Program-made: the position numbers and the translations under genes
Part shown: one piece after another, positions 35,293-46,687 of the stretch
Layout: every line of letters starts with the position of its first letter
How positions within the stretch are numbered: the first letter of the stretch is position 1
From: Roridomyces roridus
Lineage: Eukaryota > Basidiomycota > Agaricomycetes > Agaricales > Mycenaceae
Length of the DNA: 64,000 nt
NCBI GenBank assembly: GCA_029378245.1
Contig: JARKIF010000040.1
Span: forward strand, 186,001 to 250,000
Direction: 5' to 3'
Notes under the pieces: model-generated
The model's input: only the letters and a program-made list of their open reading frames with translations
Databases searched by the model: none
What the model was told of the DNA's origin: nothing

Positions 35293-36937
35293 ATGCATCG
35301 CGCTCTACATGTCTCGGAGATCGTCGAGCTGATAGTGTCCAATCTGCGTCCTACGCCGGACAATAGCACACTGGCTGCTCTGGGCAGGACGTCCCAACTC
35401 TTCCACGCCCATGCGCTCGACGCCCTGTGGCACCACCAAGCCTGTGCCTCAAATGTGATCAAATGCTTCCCTGACGATCTTTGGGAGTCGCGGAGGTATG
35501 TAGATTCCGCGCGGTTCACATTGGTGAGTCCTCTCAGAAATTCCTTCTTCCTTCTTTCATTTTTCTGATCGATACTCCGAGACTTTTCGTCGTTCCATCA
35601 CGACTGCAGATTGGGACCGATTTCTTCATTATTCAAGCCGTATACGCTCCTTCCAATGTCCGTCGCTCTACGAGGAAGACGCATCCCAAATCTACGATGT
35701 GTTATTGCACACCGAGATTCCAGGCAAACATTTACTTCCCAATCTGCGCTCGCTGTCGACAAACAACAACTGTCAACCTATCCCCTCGGCACACTTGGCA
35801 CTTTTCATGGCGCCCCGAGTCTCCGCCATTCATTTACTCATAGTTCACGCGTCCCTGTTCCCCGTGTTGCCGGAAAAGTACCCGGCGCTCAAGGCAATTA
35901 ACGTCGGCCGAACGGAGTGGCCCGGGTTCGACACACGAGAAGACGCAGAAGATGCCGATCCGCCCGGCAGTAGATGTGTATCCGCCCTGCTTTGTGGCCT
36001 GCACAGTCTCGAACTTGTCGAGACCGTTTACGTCGATCTTGTGGCGCTTGTACATCTTGGCAAGCTTCCGAAACTCAAGGCATTGACGCTGCACGGCTTG
36101 CCAATGCCGTCCATCTCGCTGTCGAGTCTAGTCGATCAGGATCTCTTTCGGCATCTCCTCCACGTAAAACTCTCCCCACCATGGAGTCGTATCAGCTCTG
36201 TACCGGGTTTCATTCGCTCGTGGACACATCCCCCAATCGTTTCGCTGCGTATAAACGTTCCCGTCAGTCCGACGGCCGCTTCGATGCAAGATATATTCAG
36301 CACGCTCTCCGAGCACTGTTCCTCGACTTCACTGAAGAGCCTCGAAATTTCACGGGGTTATAGTGAGGACATGGATTTCGAGATCGGGGAGGTACTTCCG
36401 AGTGCTGTGCTCGGAAACCTCACTTGTTTCGGCAACCTTGTCGAGTTCTCCATGGACACCTTGATTGGATACGACCTGGACGACGCGGGGATGGCCGATT
36501 TGGCACGCGCCTGGCCACGCATCGAGGTCTTGCATTTCAAAGCCCTGTGGCACTCCGATACGCCGATGGTGACGATCGCCAGCGTGCGTGTCCTCGCAGA
36601 GCATTGTCCCAATCTGCGACACCTCGAGCTCACCTTTGACGCGTCGTCCATTCCTTCGCTCCCAGGCTCGGACTCCCTTCCTCTTCAGCTCAACCTCCAC
36701 ACCTTGGACGTCGCCCACTCGCCCGTCACCGACGCGGTGGAAACTGCGCGTTACATCTCGGTGATATTCCCGAATTTGTCCGAGATCCACAGCGACAAGG
36801 AGTGGTGGCGTGACGACTTGGACTACCTCCCTGAGAATAGCCAGCAGGACTGGAGGGAGTGGGGGTGGAGTCGGGTGTGGAACAAAGTCAAGGCGTATTT
36901 TCCCGTCGGCGATGGGCGCAGGTTGTTTGAGATGTGA
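35293..36937 (+). CDS. F-box/LRR-like protein
   Basis: The start at 35293 gives MHRALHVSEIVELIVSNL with ALGRTSQLFHAHALDALW, the common F-box-like opening in Agaricomycetes. After one intron in about 35524-35609, a long exon begins DWDRFLHYSSRIRSF. It continues with leucine-rich repeat-like segments (LKALTLHGLP, LRHLELTFDAS, LHTLDVAHSP) to RRLFEM at 36937. The obvious donor (35524) and acceptor (35609) do not agree in phase, so the exact splice sites are open. The role is probably substrate recognition in an SCF ubiquitin ligase. It is the last single-copy gene before the duplicated block. Confidence 0.7.
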
Positions 36938-37338
36938 GTTTTTTTTTTTCGTTGGCCAGGGCTGGAGTGCGTGCATGGCAGGGAAGAGACCTCTGTCGAA
37001 CTTTCGTGAATATATAGTCATTTTCAATACATACTGCCCCTCGGCATCCCTGATTCCATCATTGACGGGCTCTTCGGACGGAAACACCCGAGTCCCGCTT
37101 TGATGTCGGTTAGCCCTCCCCAGTCCCACCGTTCTCGTTATTGTTCGCGGATTCGAGAGGGAACAAACAAGGAATAAGTAGTAATTCATGAAATGAAAAT
37201 GTCAGAAAGAATCGGAATCAGAAAATCCAATGAGATGAAATTCGGAGCTGCACGTGGTCAATCACGGCAACCGTGACGGAAATAGGCATGGAGACGTGGA
37301 TGATGGTTATCATCGCATCCCTCTTCCCGATCTCCACG

Positions 37339-38810
37339 ATGCCCAACGCAGCCAGCCCAACCAACGCCCAACTTCGTACCCACCTCGCAGACATCCGAGC
37401 CAGGATCGGGACACTGGAGTTGGAACTTGCCGCCCTTCGAGCATCGGAGCTGAGCGTTTCAGCGACATTGGATTCCATCGTATACCCAGTGTTGACACTG
37501 CCGGTGGAAATGACGAGGGAGATCTTCCTCCACTACGCTGGCCCACCCATACAACAATATCCCTCCCAGTCCAGTCCAAACCCACTGCCATTGGCAGCAG
37601 TGTGCAAACTTTGGCGCACTGTAGCCCTCTCTTGCTCACAACTTTGGCCGGCGCTCAGAGGTCAACCATCATCGGACCCTGAAGCCCTGCTTAATCTCCT
37701 GCAGAGTAGGCTCGGCCGGGTGGGAAAACTCAATTTCCACCTTCACATGTCCCTCCCACTGTACACCCTGGGTGACAAAATACTTCCCATTCTTGCACCG
37801 TATTTCACCCAGCTCCAGAGCTTGCAGCTGATCATCTCAGGACCCGTGTGCTTCCCAACACTTGCTGGCCGGATGGTGCCATTATCCGCACTCAAAGCCC
37901 TGGTCATTGACAGGATCCAGGATGGAGAGGACCAAATCTCTTTTCCTCCTTGCCCGAAGCTTCATGATGTCTGGCTTTGCAGATTGACGCATATATCTCT
38001 GCCCTGGTCACAGTTGACATTTCTGGGGCTCCGGGGACAGTCCTTGGGGGACTGCTTGAATATCCTGCGGCAGACATCACAGCTCATGACATTGAATGTT
38101 ACATCGGAGTCGGATGTCATGCCGCCTACGACACCTCTGCAACTCCAGCACCTACGCTCATTGTGGACCCGCACGGCTCCTATTATTGATCATCTCATTC
38201 TGCCGGCCCTCCAGGACCTCAAAATCGAGGAGCTCATGGAAACAGTAACCTCGATGGTGCACGATCTTGTATCTCGCTCGGGTTGCATTTTGCGCAAAGT
38301 TTGCCTCCAGTTCCCGATGAGCCTCGCAGATACGGAGCAGTTTATTTTGCCTCTGCAGAGATTAACAGCTCTCTCATTGGCGGGATTTCACTGCAATTTT
38401 TCAGATTGGGACCCCTTCCTCCAACAAATTGCCGACGGAAAACTGCTCCCAGACTTGGAAATGTTTCTCCTCAACGATGTTCACACCCACATTCCGATCA
38501 ATTCCATACTTGCAATGCTCGACGCCCGGGCAAACCCACCGGAAGGAACTGCCCGATTGCAGTCCTTCCGGTATAGTCATTGGCAGCCGCCGTTGGATGA
38601 CGCACATTCTCACCAAGCGGCTGAGCATATCCGCAAGTTACGTGAACGAGGAATGGCGGTCGAACTTGGATGGGGGCCGCTCTGGTTCAGGGAGACTAGT
38701 GGTGTGGGCTCATATACAACTGTGAGTAACTTTTGACTCCCTTGACAATTCTCATTCCATCCATCTCGCAGACACACTTAACTATCGGAAACGACTCGTA
38801 CTTTGGATAA
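37339..38810 (+). CDS. F-box-like protein, duplicated copy 1
   Basis: I chose MPNAASPTNAQLRTHLADIR as the start; an in-frame ATG at 37288 is possible. A short coiled coil (LELELAALRASELSVSATL) precedes the F-box-like motif YPVLTLPVEMTREIFLHY and AAVCKLWRTVALSCSQLW. About 380 leucine-rich residues follow. The frame ends near 38736, but GTGAGTAAC at 38722 is a good donor. Splicing 38722-38771 gives the C-terminus THLTIGNDSYFG, stopping at 38810. The second copy has the same splice site and the same IGNDSYFG end, which supports the intron. The role is presumably as an SCF adaptor. Confidence 0.75.
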
Positions 38811-40404
38811 TCGTTGTTTGTATGAATTGAAATGCCAATCACTTCCGACTTCAAAATCCTTCCATCGTGATAGCTTCAAGCGGCGTAAATAGTCGACTCT
38901 CGGGTGCGTTCCCCTTCCTCTGTCTCGACTCTCGACCAGAGTCCTTGAAACTGCATGTTGAGGTCTCAGCAGCGCCCGATTGTGTAATCGCGTGCGACTT
39001 GGTGAAACAACAACTCGATATTATTCAAAACTTCGAGCAACCTCCGCTCTACATGCCATGGAGGTAGCGATCCAGCATTCCGTGTGCCGTCTAGAGGCGG
39101 AATCTGATGTTATGCAGTTTCTCTCGGATTTTTTTTGCAAGCAGGCAACGATCGACAGTATCTGTTCTTCCTTGTCCAAAGGTTTCTGCCACACGCCAGG
39201 ATCCTGGCCGTCTCCAGGCGACCCTTTCGCAGCACGAGGCTCACGGGTAGTGCATTAGCTGCACAATCCACGACGCTTTTGGGGACAGGCTGCTCGGTGT
39301 GAGCTGCGATACTATCCAGTAGGACAAATTCTCGCGCGATCGTCAGTGTCACACCCAGGATCTTGGTCTGAGTGCATGGTACCACGATTTCTCGCCCTCC
39401 TGTGCATGGGTACGTCTCCAAAACCTACATTTATCCCTGTAGCTCCGTACTCATGATTTTGTAGGTCTGTGACGGATCCTTACGTTCAACTTACGCTACA
39501 GTGAATCGTTCGGAATATCCTGAACTGTCGACGCTCTGAAGCAGTGCTACCGGGTATGTACGTCTTCGTTTCGGATTTGTGGACAAATCTCATGCCCTCC
39601 GTCGCAGATTCAACCATCTGGCGATAGAGACAGAGGCTACCCGGAGATTAGCTTTTCGAGCCGCTCTTCCTAGCTGCTCCACGGCTGCTAGACATGCCGA
39701 CGATGCATCCAAGGTAGGTTCTCCTGTCCGTCAGCGGCTAGAAGTGGGGTCATCGTTTTAAGATCAGTACCCTCGCCGTTGTCTGACTCTTGGGTCGCCT
39801 CGGTACTCAGATCCTCGTCACTGCGACTCCGAATTTTGCTTCGACCGACGCTCCGTCACGTCGAGCAACTGGATTCATATTTGAAATCATGTGGGATTTC
39901 TCCGCGGCGCATCATGTTTCATTTGCTGGCCTGACCGGTCAAGTGACTGGTTCCCAATTTGACGACGAGTGAGTTGTCCAAAACGTTCAAATCAGACTTC
40001 GTAGATGAACTGATCGAACTTATCTATCCCGTACCCTGGGCGGCTGCAGTTTAATTGAACCCAACCCCATTGGCAACGTACGGTGGTTCTTTGCTCCATG
40101 CCTGGCCTTGCCATCGGACGCGTCATGCAGCGCTCCGGAGTAGCGTCGAACCTCGGGCACTACCGCACGAGTAGCTGCAACATCTGAAGTAACCTTTATC
40201 AGACTCATCATCCTGATTCTTTTGACAATTCGGCCGACGAAAATGGAGGGCGATGGCGGTTCGGGAGTCCTCTCGCGGAAGTATCCACCACTGGGATTTC
40301 GGAACCATCGCGCCTGAAGTGCCGAGGCTGCAGGTGAGAGTCTGTCCATTGGTCTGTCCATGTCAGGGTCCATTCGATGCCATAGGCCGGCGTTAGGGAA
40401 GACC
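38811..40404. other. unit-1-specific spacer
   Basis: About 1.6 kb between two duplicated blocks with no counterpart in unit 2 (48161-49140 is different and shorter). Only short frames occur and no termini of a mobile element were found. Confidence 0.45.
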
Positions 40405-40781
40405 ACGCGTTAATACAGAAAAGACAGTGGTATTTGCAGGTACACAAGTACATACAAGCTGAGTGCAGGTAATGAGTGTGGGCTTTACATCAAGTACTAC
40501 AGAGGTAAACGAGTGTGCACCTTGGAGTCAAGGAGTGGAGACATCAAGGAATGTAAGAATCACAGCGTCGAGAGAAGTACCAAACTTGTACGAGTCAGTC
40601 ATGAAAGGCGTACAGTCATAATGGTCGTGAGGGTCATTAGTAGCAAGAGGGGACATGAAGAGGCAATGTAAGTGAAAGCAAGTTACACATACGGTCAATG
40701 ACAAAATGGAGAGCATGGAAGCAAGTGGAAGCATATGGAAGTCTGAGTGATCATCTTGCAGGCAAGCGTTCGAGCTGAGTA

Positions 40782-42084
40782 TCAGCGCGAACCTGACGGC
40801 GGCTGCGGCGGGTGATCGCCGAACGTGCCACTCTGATCGTTGTAATCCCGGTAATACCGGCCCCCTGATCGAGGCATCTGGGTGGCGGGAACTGACGAAG
40901 GAGCCTGCAGTGGGGCCTCTAGATCCCGGTAGTAGCTGCCTTGTCGAGGCACCTGTGGAGCGGGAGCCGACGAAGGACCCTCAAGATGCCAATGCGGCGG
41001 CGGGCGACGTATTTGCTCCGGAGCCATTGGAGCCTGGTAATGCTGGCCACCCCCTCGAGGCACCTGTGGTGCGGGAATCGGCAAATTACCCTGCCACAGT
41101 GCGTCCGGGTAGTGTGTTCGCGGTGGCTGAGGAGGTATTTGCGGGGCGCCCCCGCCGTATGCGGGACTCATGTAGTCAATGGGCATGGGCGAGTGCATTT
41201 GCGGGACAGGAGGGCCGGGCGGAGGAGGGGGAGGCATTTGGCAAGCCGGAGCCGACGGAGGACTCCGGCGGGGGGGTTTGGGACGATCCTTCTTTGGCCT
41301 AAAGCGCGAAGGTGGCATCTGGTCAGCTGGAGCCGACGGAGGACTCTGTAGGGGGAGTGGTTGTTGCGGAGGGGGACGATCCTCTCTTGGCCTAAAGCGT
41401 CCAGGTGGCATTTGGTCAGCCGGAGCCCACGGAGGATTCTGTATGGGGAGTGGTTGTGGCGGAGGGTGACCTCGGCCATAGGAGCTAGGGCCCCCGACAT
41501 CGCGAGTGTAACCAGTGCCTGTGTCGCCGTAGGCCGGGTACTGTACACCGCGGTTAGGAACCGGGGTACAGCGCCATCCCTGGCCACTGCAATTCGTGCA
41601 AGGGACGCCCTCACGGGTATGATCCTTGTCTTCAGCTGGTTTACATGTGCCCTGTGATGAAGTTGTTAGCACAGCGCCACACATTAGTATGGATTGTAGA
41701 ACCGTTTGCCCCGTCTTGACGCACTCGGAGCAAGGCTGGTGCTTGCGCTGATTTCTAGCGGGTCCATGCCGGTTTGCGAGTCGGGCCTGCTCAGCCTGGG
41801 CGTCCGAAAGGTCGGGAGGAAACGGGTCGTCGACGCCGCTCTCTGGGCCTTTACACTCCGATCGAGCTCTCTCACAATTGCCGCAGATGTTAGGCTTGCT
41901 GCCGTTTTTGCAGGAGGACTGTAGTAGGTCGGTCAGCTTAGCGGCTCATAGTTGTGCGCAGGGAGTATCCAACCGGTTGTTGACGTTGAATACATGGCCC
42001 ACAGGGCCACAGTTTGCGGCGAGCTCGGGGAGGGTCAGGTCGGTAGAAAGGTTCAGGTTGGAAGGAGTTGTTGTTGGTAGACAT
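40782..42084 (-). CDS. proline-rich protein with two six-cysteine modules
   Basis: Three exons (41974-42084, 41703-41918, 40782-41651) joined by phase-0 introns of 55 and 51 nt encode 398 residues, starting MSTNNNSFQPEP. Two cysteine modules follow. Module 1 runs WPCGPC ... SSCKNG ... ICGNCERARSEC. Module 2 runs QPCSEC ... GTCKPAED ... PCTNCSGQGWRC. Both fit CX2CX8CXnCX2CX6C with n of 8 and 14, close to the fungal Zn2Cys6 zinc cluster except for X8 instead of X6. Each module is split by an intron two residues before its third cysteine. The remaining 270 residues are repeats rich in proline (APADQMPP, PQPLPIQ, PAPQVPRG). Metal or DNA binding is inferred from spacing only. It is paralogous to the gene at 49.6-50.6 kb. 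Confidence 0.75.
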
Positions 42085-42308
42085 TTTCCAATGCTTCAGG
42101 TCGACATTGGGCAGGGTCTTTATACTATTTTCTGGCATAGAGACACGGCACCAAGTACCATGCCTCGTGCTGGTGCTGCGAGAACTGCTGAACCTCGAAA
42201 AGGAGTGTATGAGTTGTCCAGAGTCTTAATCGTGGAAGACGCGCACCCCGAACGGGCACTGACTCGAGCGAACACGGCCATTCGATCGAACTTTGGACGC
42301 CGAGTGCC

Positions 42309-42776
42309 ATGCCGCGTGCTTCTGCAGCGGTTGAATCTTTAAAAAAAGTTCATGACTTGTCAAGTTTCATAACCGGCGTGGAAGAAGCATATCTTGAACG
42401 GGAATTTGACTCGAAGCTACCTGGTTATTCAGAAGCCGCTTCTCAAATCCGCCGTACCAGTACACCGGTTCAAGAAAAGAAGGGTGCTGCGGGTGCAATT
42501 TCATACGCCGCAAAAATGATGCCCAGCCCAGCCTGGCTCAACGAACGGTCTTCTTGCGCTCATCAAGCGTTCGGACGGCTTCGTGCGTGTCCATCTTCAA
42601 TGCACATACGCAGTGGATGCCGATTTTTCTGTGGCCTGGCGTTGAAGCGAAGCGGAGAGACGAGCTTTTGTGGCCGTGTGGTGGACCCACAAAGTCACAT
42701 GGAGTACGGCATCTGGCTTCGTGAGCGCGTCAGCCGGGACGATCCAACCATTTTTAGGAGGAATTTCGCAGCATAA
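42309..42776 (+). CDS. hypothetical ORF, intact in unit 1 only
   Basis: A 155-codon frame starting MPRASAAVESLKKVHDL, divergent from the six-cysteine gene with a gap of 225 bp. I do not recognise it. The aligned region in unit 2 carries small indels that break the frame. A short in-phase copy of the same start (MPRAGAARTAE) lies just upstream at 42162. It may be a real gene that decayed in unit 2, or a chance frame. Confidence 0.3.
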   Translation: MPRASAAVESLKKVHDLSSFITGVEEAYLEREFDSKLPGYSEAASQIRRTSTPVQEKKGAAGAISYAAKMMPSPAWLNERSSCAHQAFGRLRACPSSMHIRSGCRFFCGLALKRSGETSFCGRVVDPQSHMEYGIWLRERVSRDDPTIFRRNFAA

Positions 42777-43012
42777 AAACAGCCACTTGTGACTCCCCTG
42801 ACGTTTGTGAACTGCAATCTTCCGAACCCTCGTGCCTGTGGGAATAGAAACTCTCCGATTTCGCCTGGAAAGGAATAGTTCTGTGGAAGAACGAAACGAC
42901 AGTCATCCATTACGACACGAAACGGCAATTGGGGGCTGGTGTACATGAGCTGCGCACTCCCTAAATAGCCAGAACAGCGCCAACAACGGCGCACATGGTG
43001 ATAGAATGAACA

Positions 43013-43750
43013 TAAATCTATATGAGAATTGTTGAACAATGAAGCGTCTGAACGTCTCGTGTGTTTAACAGGGAGGTTGAACGCGCCGAGGGGCGAGGAT
43101 CAGGAGCGGGATCGAGAGGTTGAGAAGTGTTCAACAGGTTCAAAGGGCGACGCGACTGTTCAACTCTTCTGTTAAACAGCACTTGGTCGAACAGTGCTTG
43201 CTCATTCAAAAACACGCATACAGCGGGACTCGAAACTGGGAGGACATGATCATTGAAATATTTCTGACAGCGCCGTAACCATTGAGCCACACAACCGATG
43301 TATAATCCTCGTTCCTTTTGATCCTGGCGACCTCGACAGAGTCTCCTCAGCTTGCTTGCTTTTCAACACAATTCCACCAGCAATGATGCTTCTCAAAGAG
43401 TCAATGGAATCCCAGTTTATCGCAGGAGGTGTGCGGGCCCTGAATAGAATGAAAGAGACTCAATACCCTGGGTCTGGGGCCCGTTAATGCATTCCCACTG
43501 AATTGAGCAAGATTTGAGTTCTTGCCGGTGGAGCTGCTGAGGGGACACGATACGATACGATCACAACTACTCTCCCTCGATTCCTGTTTGGCGTAGAGGT
43601 TACACCGCTGCTTCTTGACTTCTCCCTCTGCAGTCTCACGTTCGAATCCTGCTCTTGACATGTTTGTCGAAATGCAACTGCACGGGGGGTTGAACGGTCC
43701 TGTTAAACAGACGTGACGTTCAGACGCTTCATTGTTCAACAATTCTCATA
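43013..43750. mobile_element. head-to-head pair of tRNA-derived SINEs
   Basis: The element ends are a perfect 36-bp inverted repeat (43021-43056 and 43715-43750; core CAATGAAGCGTCTGAACG). Inside each arm is a tRNA-like RNA polymerase III promoter pointing outward. The right arm has TGGCGTAGAGG (A-box, 43588) and GTTCGAATCC (B-box, 43640). The left arm, on the minus strand, has GTGGCTCAATGG and TTTCGAGTCCC (43225-43236). The conserved 3' tails form the outer ends. TGGTGATAGAATGAACA (42996-43012) and TGGTTACTGAATGAACA (43751-43767) flank it as an imperfect target duplication. Unit 2 has the empty site near 51500. Confidence 0.7.
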
Positions 43751-44230
43751 TGGTTACTGAATGAACACCGGTTTGCTTCGGAGTATCACTATTCTCCGCG
43801 TATCTTGGACGGAGTGCACATTCCCTGTGTTGTACTTATTGGGCAAGGACTCGGAGTGAAAGGCCGGGGACGTGCTGGAGCTAAACAGTGATTCGTTACT
43901 CCGCCAATACTCCGGGCAAGTCTCCACCGGCCCATCTATTTTTTTTTCAACTCGTGGCGCAGTCGCATGTGTGGCGAGGGATCGGAAGGTGAGGGCGGTG
44001 AGGAGTGATAGGTCGGCCTAGTATGCATGATATGCATGAGAACAACATAGGCAGCTCAGAAGCGTACGAATCTCACTGAGACGCCGCCATAGCACGTCGC
44101 GTCCGTACATGCGTTCGTGCGTGCTTCGGAAAAAATATTAATCTTCTTGTTCTTCGATGATTGATGCTCGACATTGATAGCGTTTCAACAGGAAGTGATT
44201 GCGAACTCACCCATTTACAACTCGTCTACT

Positions 44231-44935
44231 TCAATCCCACGTCTCCCAACTCCACGGCGCCGGCGGCGTCAACGGAGTAGGATTAGACAACTTCCCCACC
44301 TGCCAACTAAACCAAATCCTACCAATCGCAGTCACCTCCGTCCGACCGTTCGCAAACTGCTCGCACATGCGCTCCATACGTCTCCGGTTCTTCACCGAGT
44401 GGGCGGTCTGCTGTAGGTTGGCGAGGACGAAAGAATACCAATCGAGTCGCGGGTTCAGCTCGGTTACACCCCATTCCTGCCAATGTGCGGGCGTGGAGGG
44501 CAGCATCCAGCCATGGAGCGCGGCGATGCGGAGCCATATCGCCTGATGCGAGTGGGTGAGCGCGTCGTGGAGGAAACGATTAACTTGACAGAAACTGAGT
44601 AATGTCTTCAGCCCGACCACCCAGTCCTCGTCATCGATGGTGGCGAAGAGGATGAGGTCCAGGAGTTCGAAAACTCCGAGGATTTTCATGCATGGGGCAT
44701 CGAATGCGGGTTGTTCTTTTCGTGCAGGGGGTTTGCCGGGAATTGAGAGGCACGACGGACGAGTGAGGAGCCAGGCAGGCTTGTCCATCGGGTCTGGGTC
44801 GTACCACATATCGATGATTAGTATCTCTCTTTCCCAACTGTGCGACCCCGGGGATGAACAGCTGAATGCGATCTCCCGCACCTTTGCAATGAGAGGTAAG
44901 TGCGCCGACGGCCCGACGCTGATCGCATCTTCCAC
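44231..44935 (-). CDS. F-box-like protein, possibly chimeric 5' end
   Basis: The core starts at MKILGVFELLDLIL (44689), an F-box-like helix, followed by LLSFCQVNRFLHDALTHSHQAIWL, the usual second part of the motif. A 150-residue region ending PPAPWSWETWD follows. The open frame extends upstream to MEDAISVGPSAHLPL at 44935. That upstream part lies in the 152-bp block repeated at 55.3 kb and next to a remnant of a tRNA-like repeat, so it may be transposed sequence rather than the true N-terminus. Confidence 0.5.
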   Translation of the reverse strand: MEDAISVGPSAHLPLIAKVREIAFSCSSPGSHSWEREILIIDMWYDPDPMDKPAWLLTRPSCLSIPGKPPARKEQPAFDAPCMKILGVFELLDLILFATIDDEDWVVGLKTLLSFCQVNRFLHDALTHSHQAIWLRIAALHGWMLPSTPAHWQEWGVTELNPRLDWYSFVLANLQQTAHSVKNRRRMERMCEQFANGRTEVTAIGRIWFSWQVGKLSNPTPLTPPAPWSWETWD

Positions 44936-45003
44936 GGATCAGACGCGGCGAGCCGGATCAGGCGTGCCACTTGTACCAAGTGATCAATTGCAATCTTTCA
45001 TCA
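44852..45003. repeat. 152-bp block, nearly identical copy at 55.3 kb
   Basis: This block matches 55316-55467 at all but one base (GGCCCGACG against GGCTCGACG). It is far more similar than the surrounding duplication. On its left both copies carry CCCAACTGTGCGACCC, the end of a tRNA-like repeat. Confidence 0.8.
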
Positions 45004-46498
45004 TGAAAGTTGATGAACAAAATAAGATCAAATTCAGTCGGTACACTAGTGTACAACGTCTGAAGGCTTTGAGCTCGAAAGCCCCCGTATATATACCCAA
45101 TCCAGTGCTGCGCCGCAGCACTCCATTCTCACTGCGCCGCAGCTCACGGTGTCCTACAATTTCCCCCAGACCATGATTTCTCCGTGGTTTCTCCGTTATC
45201 AGTGTCGACGCACGGGGCAAAGCCCAAACCGGACTGCCCTTGACGGAGGTTCCCACCGAGTCTCGCAGCCGCTCCCCCATCCGATGAGCATTGAGCACCA
45301 GCATCATGCGGTTTTCGAAACCGCGACAAATCATTCCTACGCGCGCTGATGCAGACCACATATCAACACCACCGACTCGACATCTCCATCAAAATCGTCG
45401 AGTTCATGGCGGTGCAACCCACCGCTCCGTTTTTCGTTTCGTACGACTACGCTCCCCGCACAATCGTGCCTGTTGAGATTGAAGTGTTGCCGTTGGCACA
45501 TCTCAACGCGGACATTCGGAACGCGTATTCTGCACGACTTGAGTGTGCGCGTGGCCGGGTGACACTGCATCCTCTGGCGATGGAGTATACGAATTATATT
45601 CGCATTACGCCGTTCGTCCTGCGTGCAGCGAGTTCTCGCTTTTTCAATGGTTTGGCGCAGGTTGCTGCGAGCGGGATCCAGAGGTTTCGACGGCCTGAGT
45701 TGGAGCATGTGATTCGGGCGTTGATTGCTGTGACGGCCGGGGAGAAACAGCAGTTCTGTTGAGGTATCCAAATCCTCTGGGCGCGACATATGTAATTTTT
45801 CAGGATATAAAAAGCCACAGCGTTCTGGACCTGGGTTCGGCAGCGGTCCGGGCACAATAAAATAGAACACCTCCATGGTATTGGCACAGGCTCGAGTCGA
45901 AAGAGCTGATTCCGCAGACCAAGGGCAACGCTACAATTTTTAGGGCGCAGACTTGAAACCGCCAAGCCACCTCAGGTCGAATGATTCGGCCGTTGTGTCA
46001 TCTCGTCCGAAACAGGGTTTCCAGACAAGGGAAGTCGTTGAGTGTGCAGTACGCGCGGCCCACAACCACTCCCTGAAAATGCAGCTATGTGCGTCGTTTA
46101 GCACGGGACGTCGGAATGTACGTGGTGCGTCCATCGGTAATACCCAACACGGTATTGGGGCCCGGGGGGTATGAGCGCATAGTGTGTCTCTTGAATCTTC
46201 GTCGCATTTGGTGCCTGTTAACTCATCCGAGAAGCTTGCCATGTAATTTTCCGCGGAGGGTGGAATTTTCCCTAAGTCTGGTAGTCTCGTTTCCAGACCT
46301 TCTCGGGCAACGCGCTTGCTCGCTATCGCTCGCAGGGAACTGCCGGGGATATCGGATGTCAAAATTTGTTCCGAGGCAGATTTGATGAAAAATTTGATGG
46401 GCGCGCTTTGCCCTAGAGGGTGATCCCGCGTACTGATTTTGTATGAAAATCTGCCTCGGATCATTCACCGGCAGCCATAAAATCTGGAGCCGAGATTA
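45004..46498. other. spacer between duplication units
   Basis: About 1.5 kb. A 137-codon plus-strand frame at 45349-45762 (MQTTYQHHRLDISIKIVEF) and an overlapping minus-strand frame have no recognisable domain. I cannot support either. Confidence 0.4.
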
Positions 46499-46687
46499 TA
46501 TTGTTCGCGGATTCCAGACCCAAGTTGAAGGAACAAATATCAATTCATGGAAAATTACGTCAGAAAGTTGAATCAGAAGTAGCAGAAAATTCGGAGCTGC
46601 ACGTGGTACATCACGGCAACAGTGACGGAAATAGGCATGGAGACGTGGATGATGGTTATCATCGCATCCGTCTTCCCGACACCCACG

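Larger units (their letters stand above)
37139..44084. repeat. segmental duplication, unit 1
   Basis: From TATTGTTCGCGGATTC at 37139 to CTCACTGAGACGCCG at about 44084, the sequence is collinear with 46499-51873. Aligned blocks are the F-box-like gene, the AGACAGTGGTATTTGCAG region near 40420, the proline-rich gene, the divergent ORF and the 3' flank. The aligned stretches look about 85-90 percent identical by eye. The two units differ by insertions, notably 38.8-40.4 kb and the SINE pair at 43.0-43.75 kb. Confidence 0.85.

Noticed and set aside
36350..37189. 279-codon minus-strand frame
   Set aside because: Antisense to the F-box/LRR gene at 35.3-36.9 kb, whose leucine-rich protein explains the sequence better.
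40910..41469. Plus-strand glycine-rich frames
   Set aside because: They are the complement of the proline-rich repeats of the six-cysteine gene, whose exon-intron structure is supported by its paralogue.
43225..43292. Functional tRNA gene on the minus strand
   Set aside because: D-arm and B-box are present, but the T-arm stem and the acceptor stem do not pair, and no anticodon arm can be placed.
43588..43649. Functional tRNA gene on the plus strand
   Set aside because: The A- and B-boxes fit well, but the acceptor and T stems are not complementary. It is part of the SINE arm.
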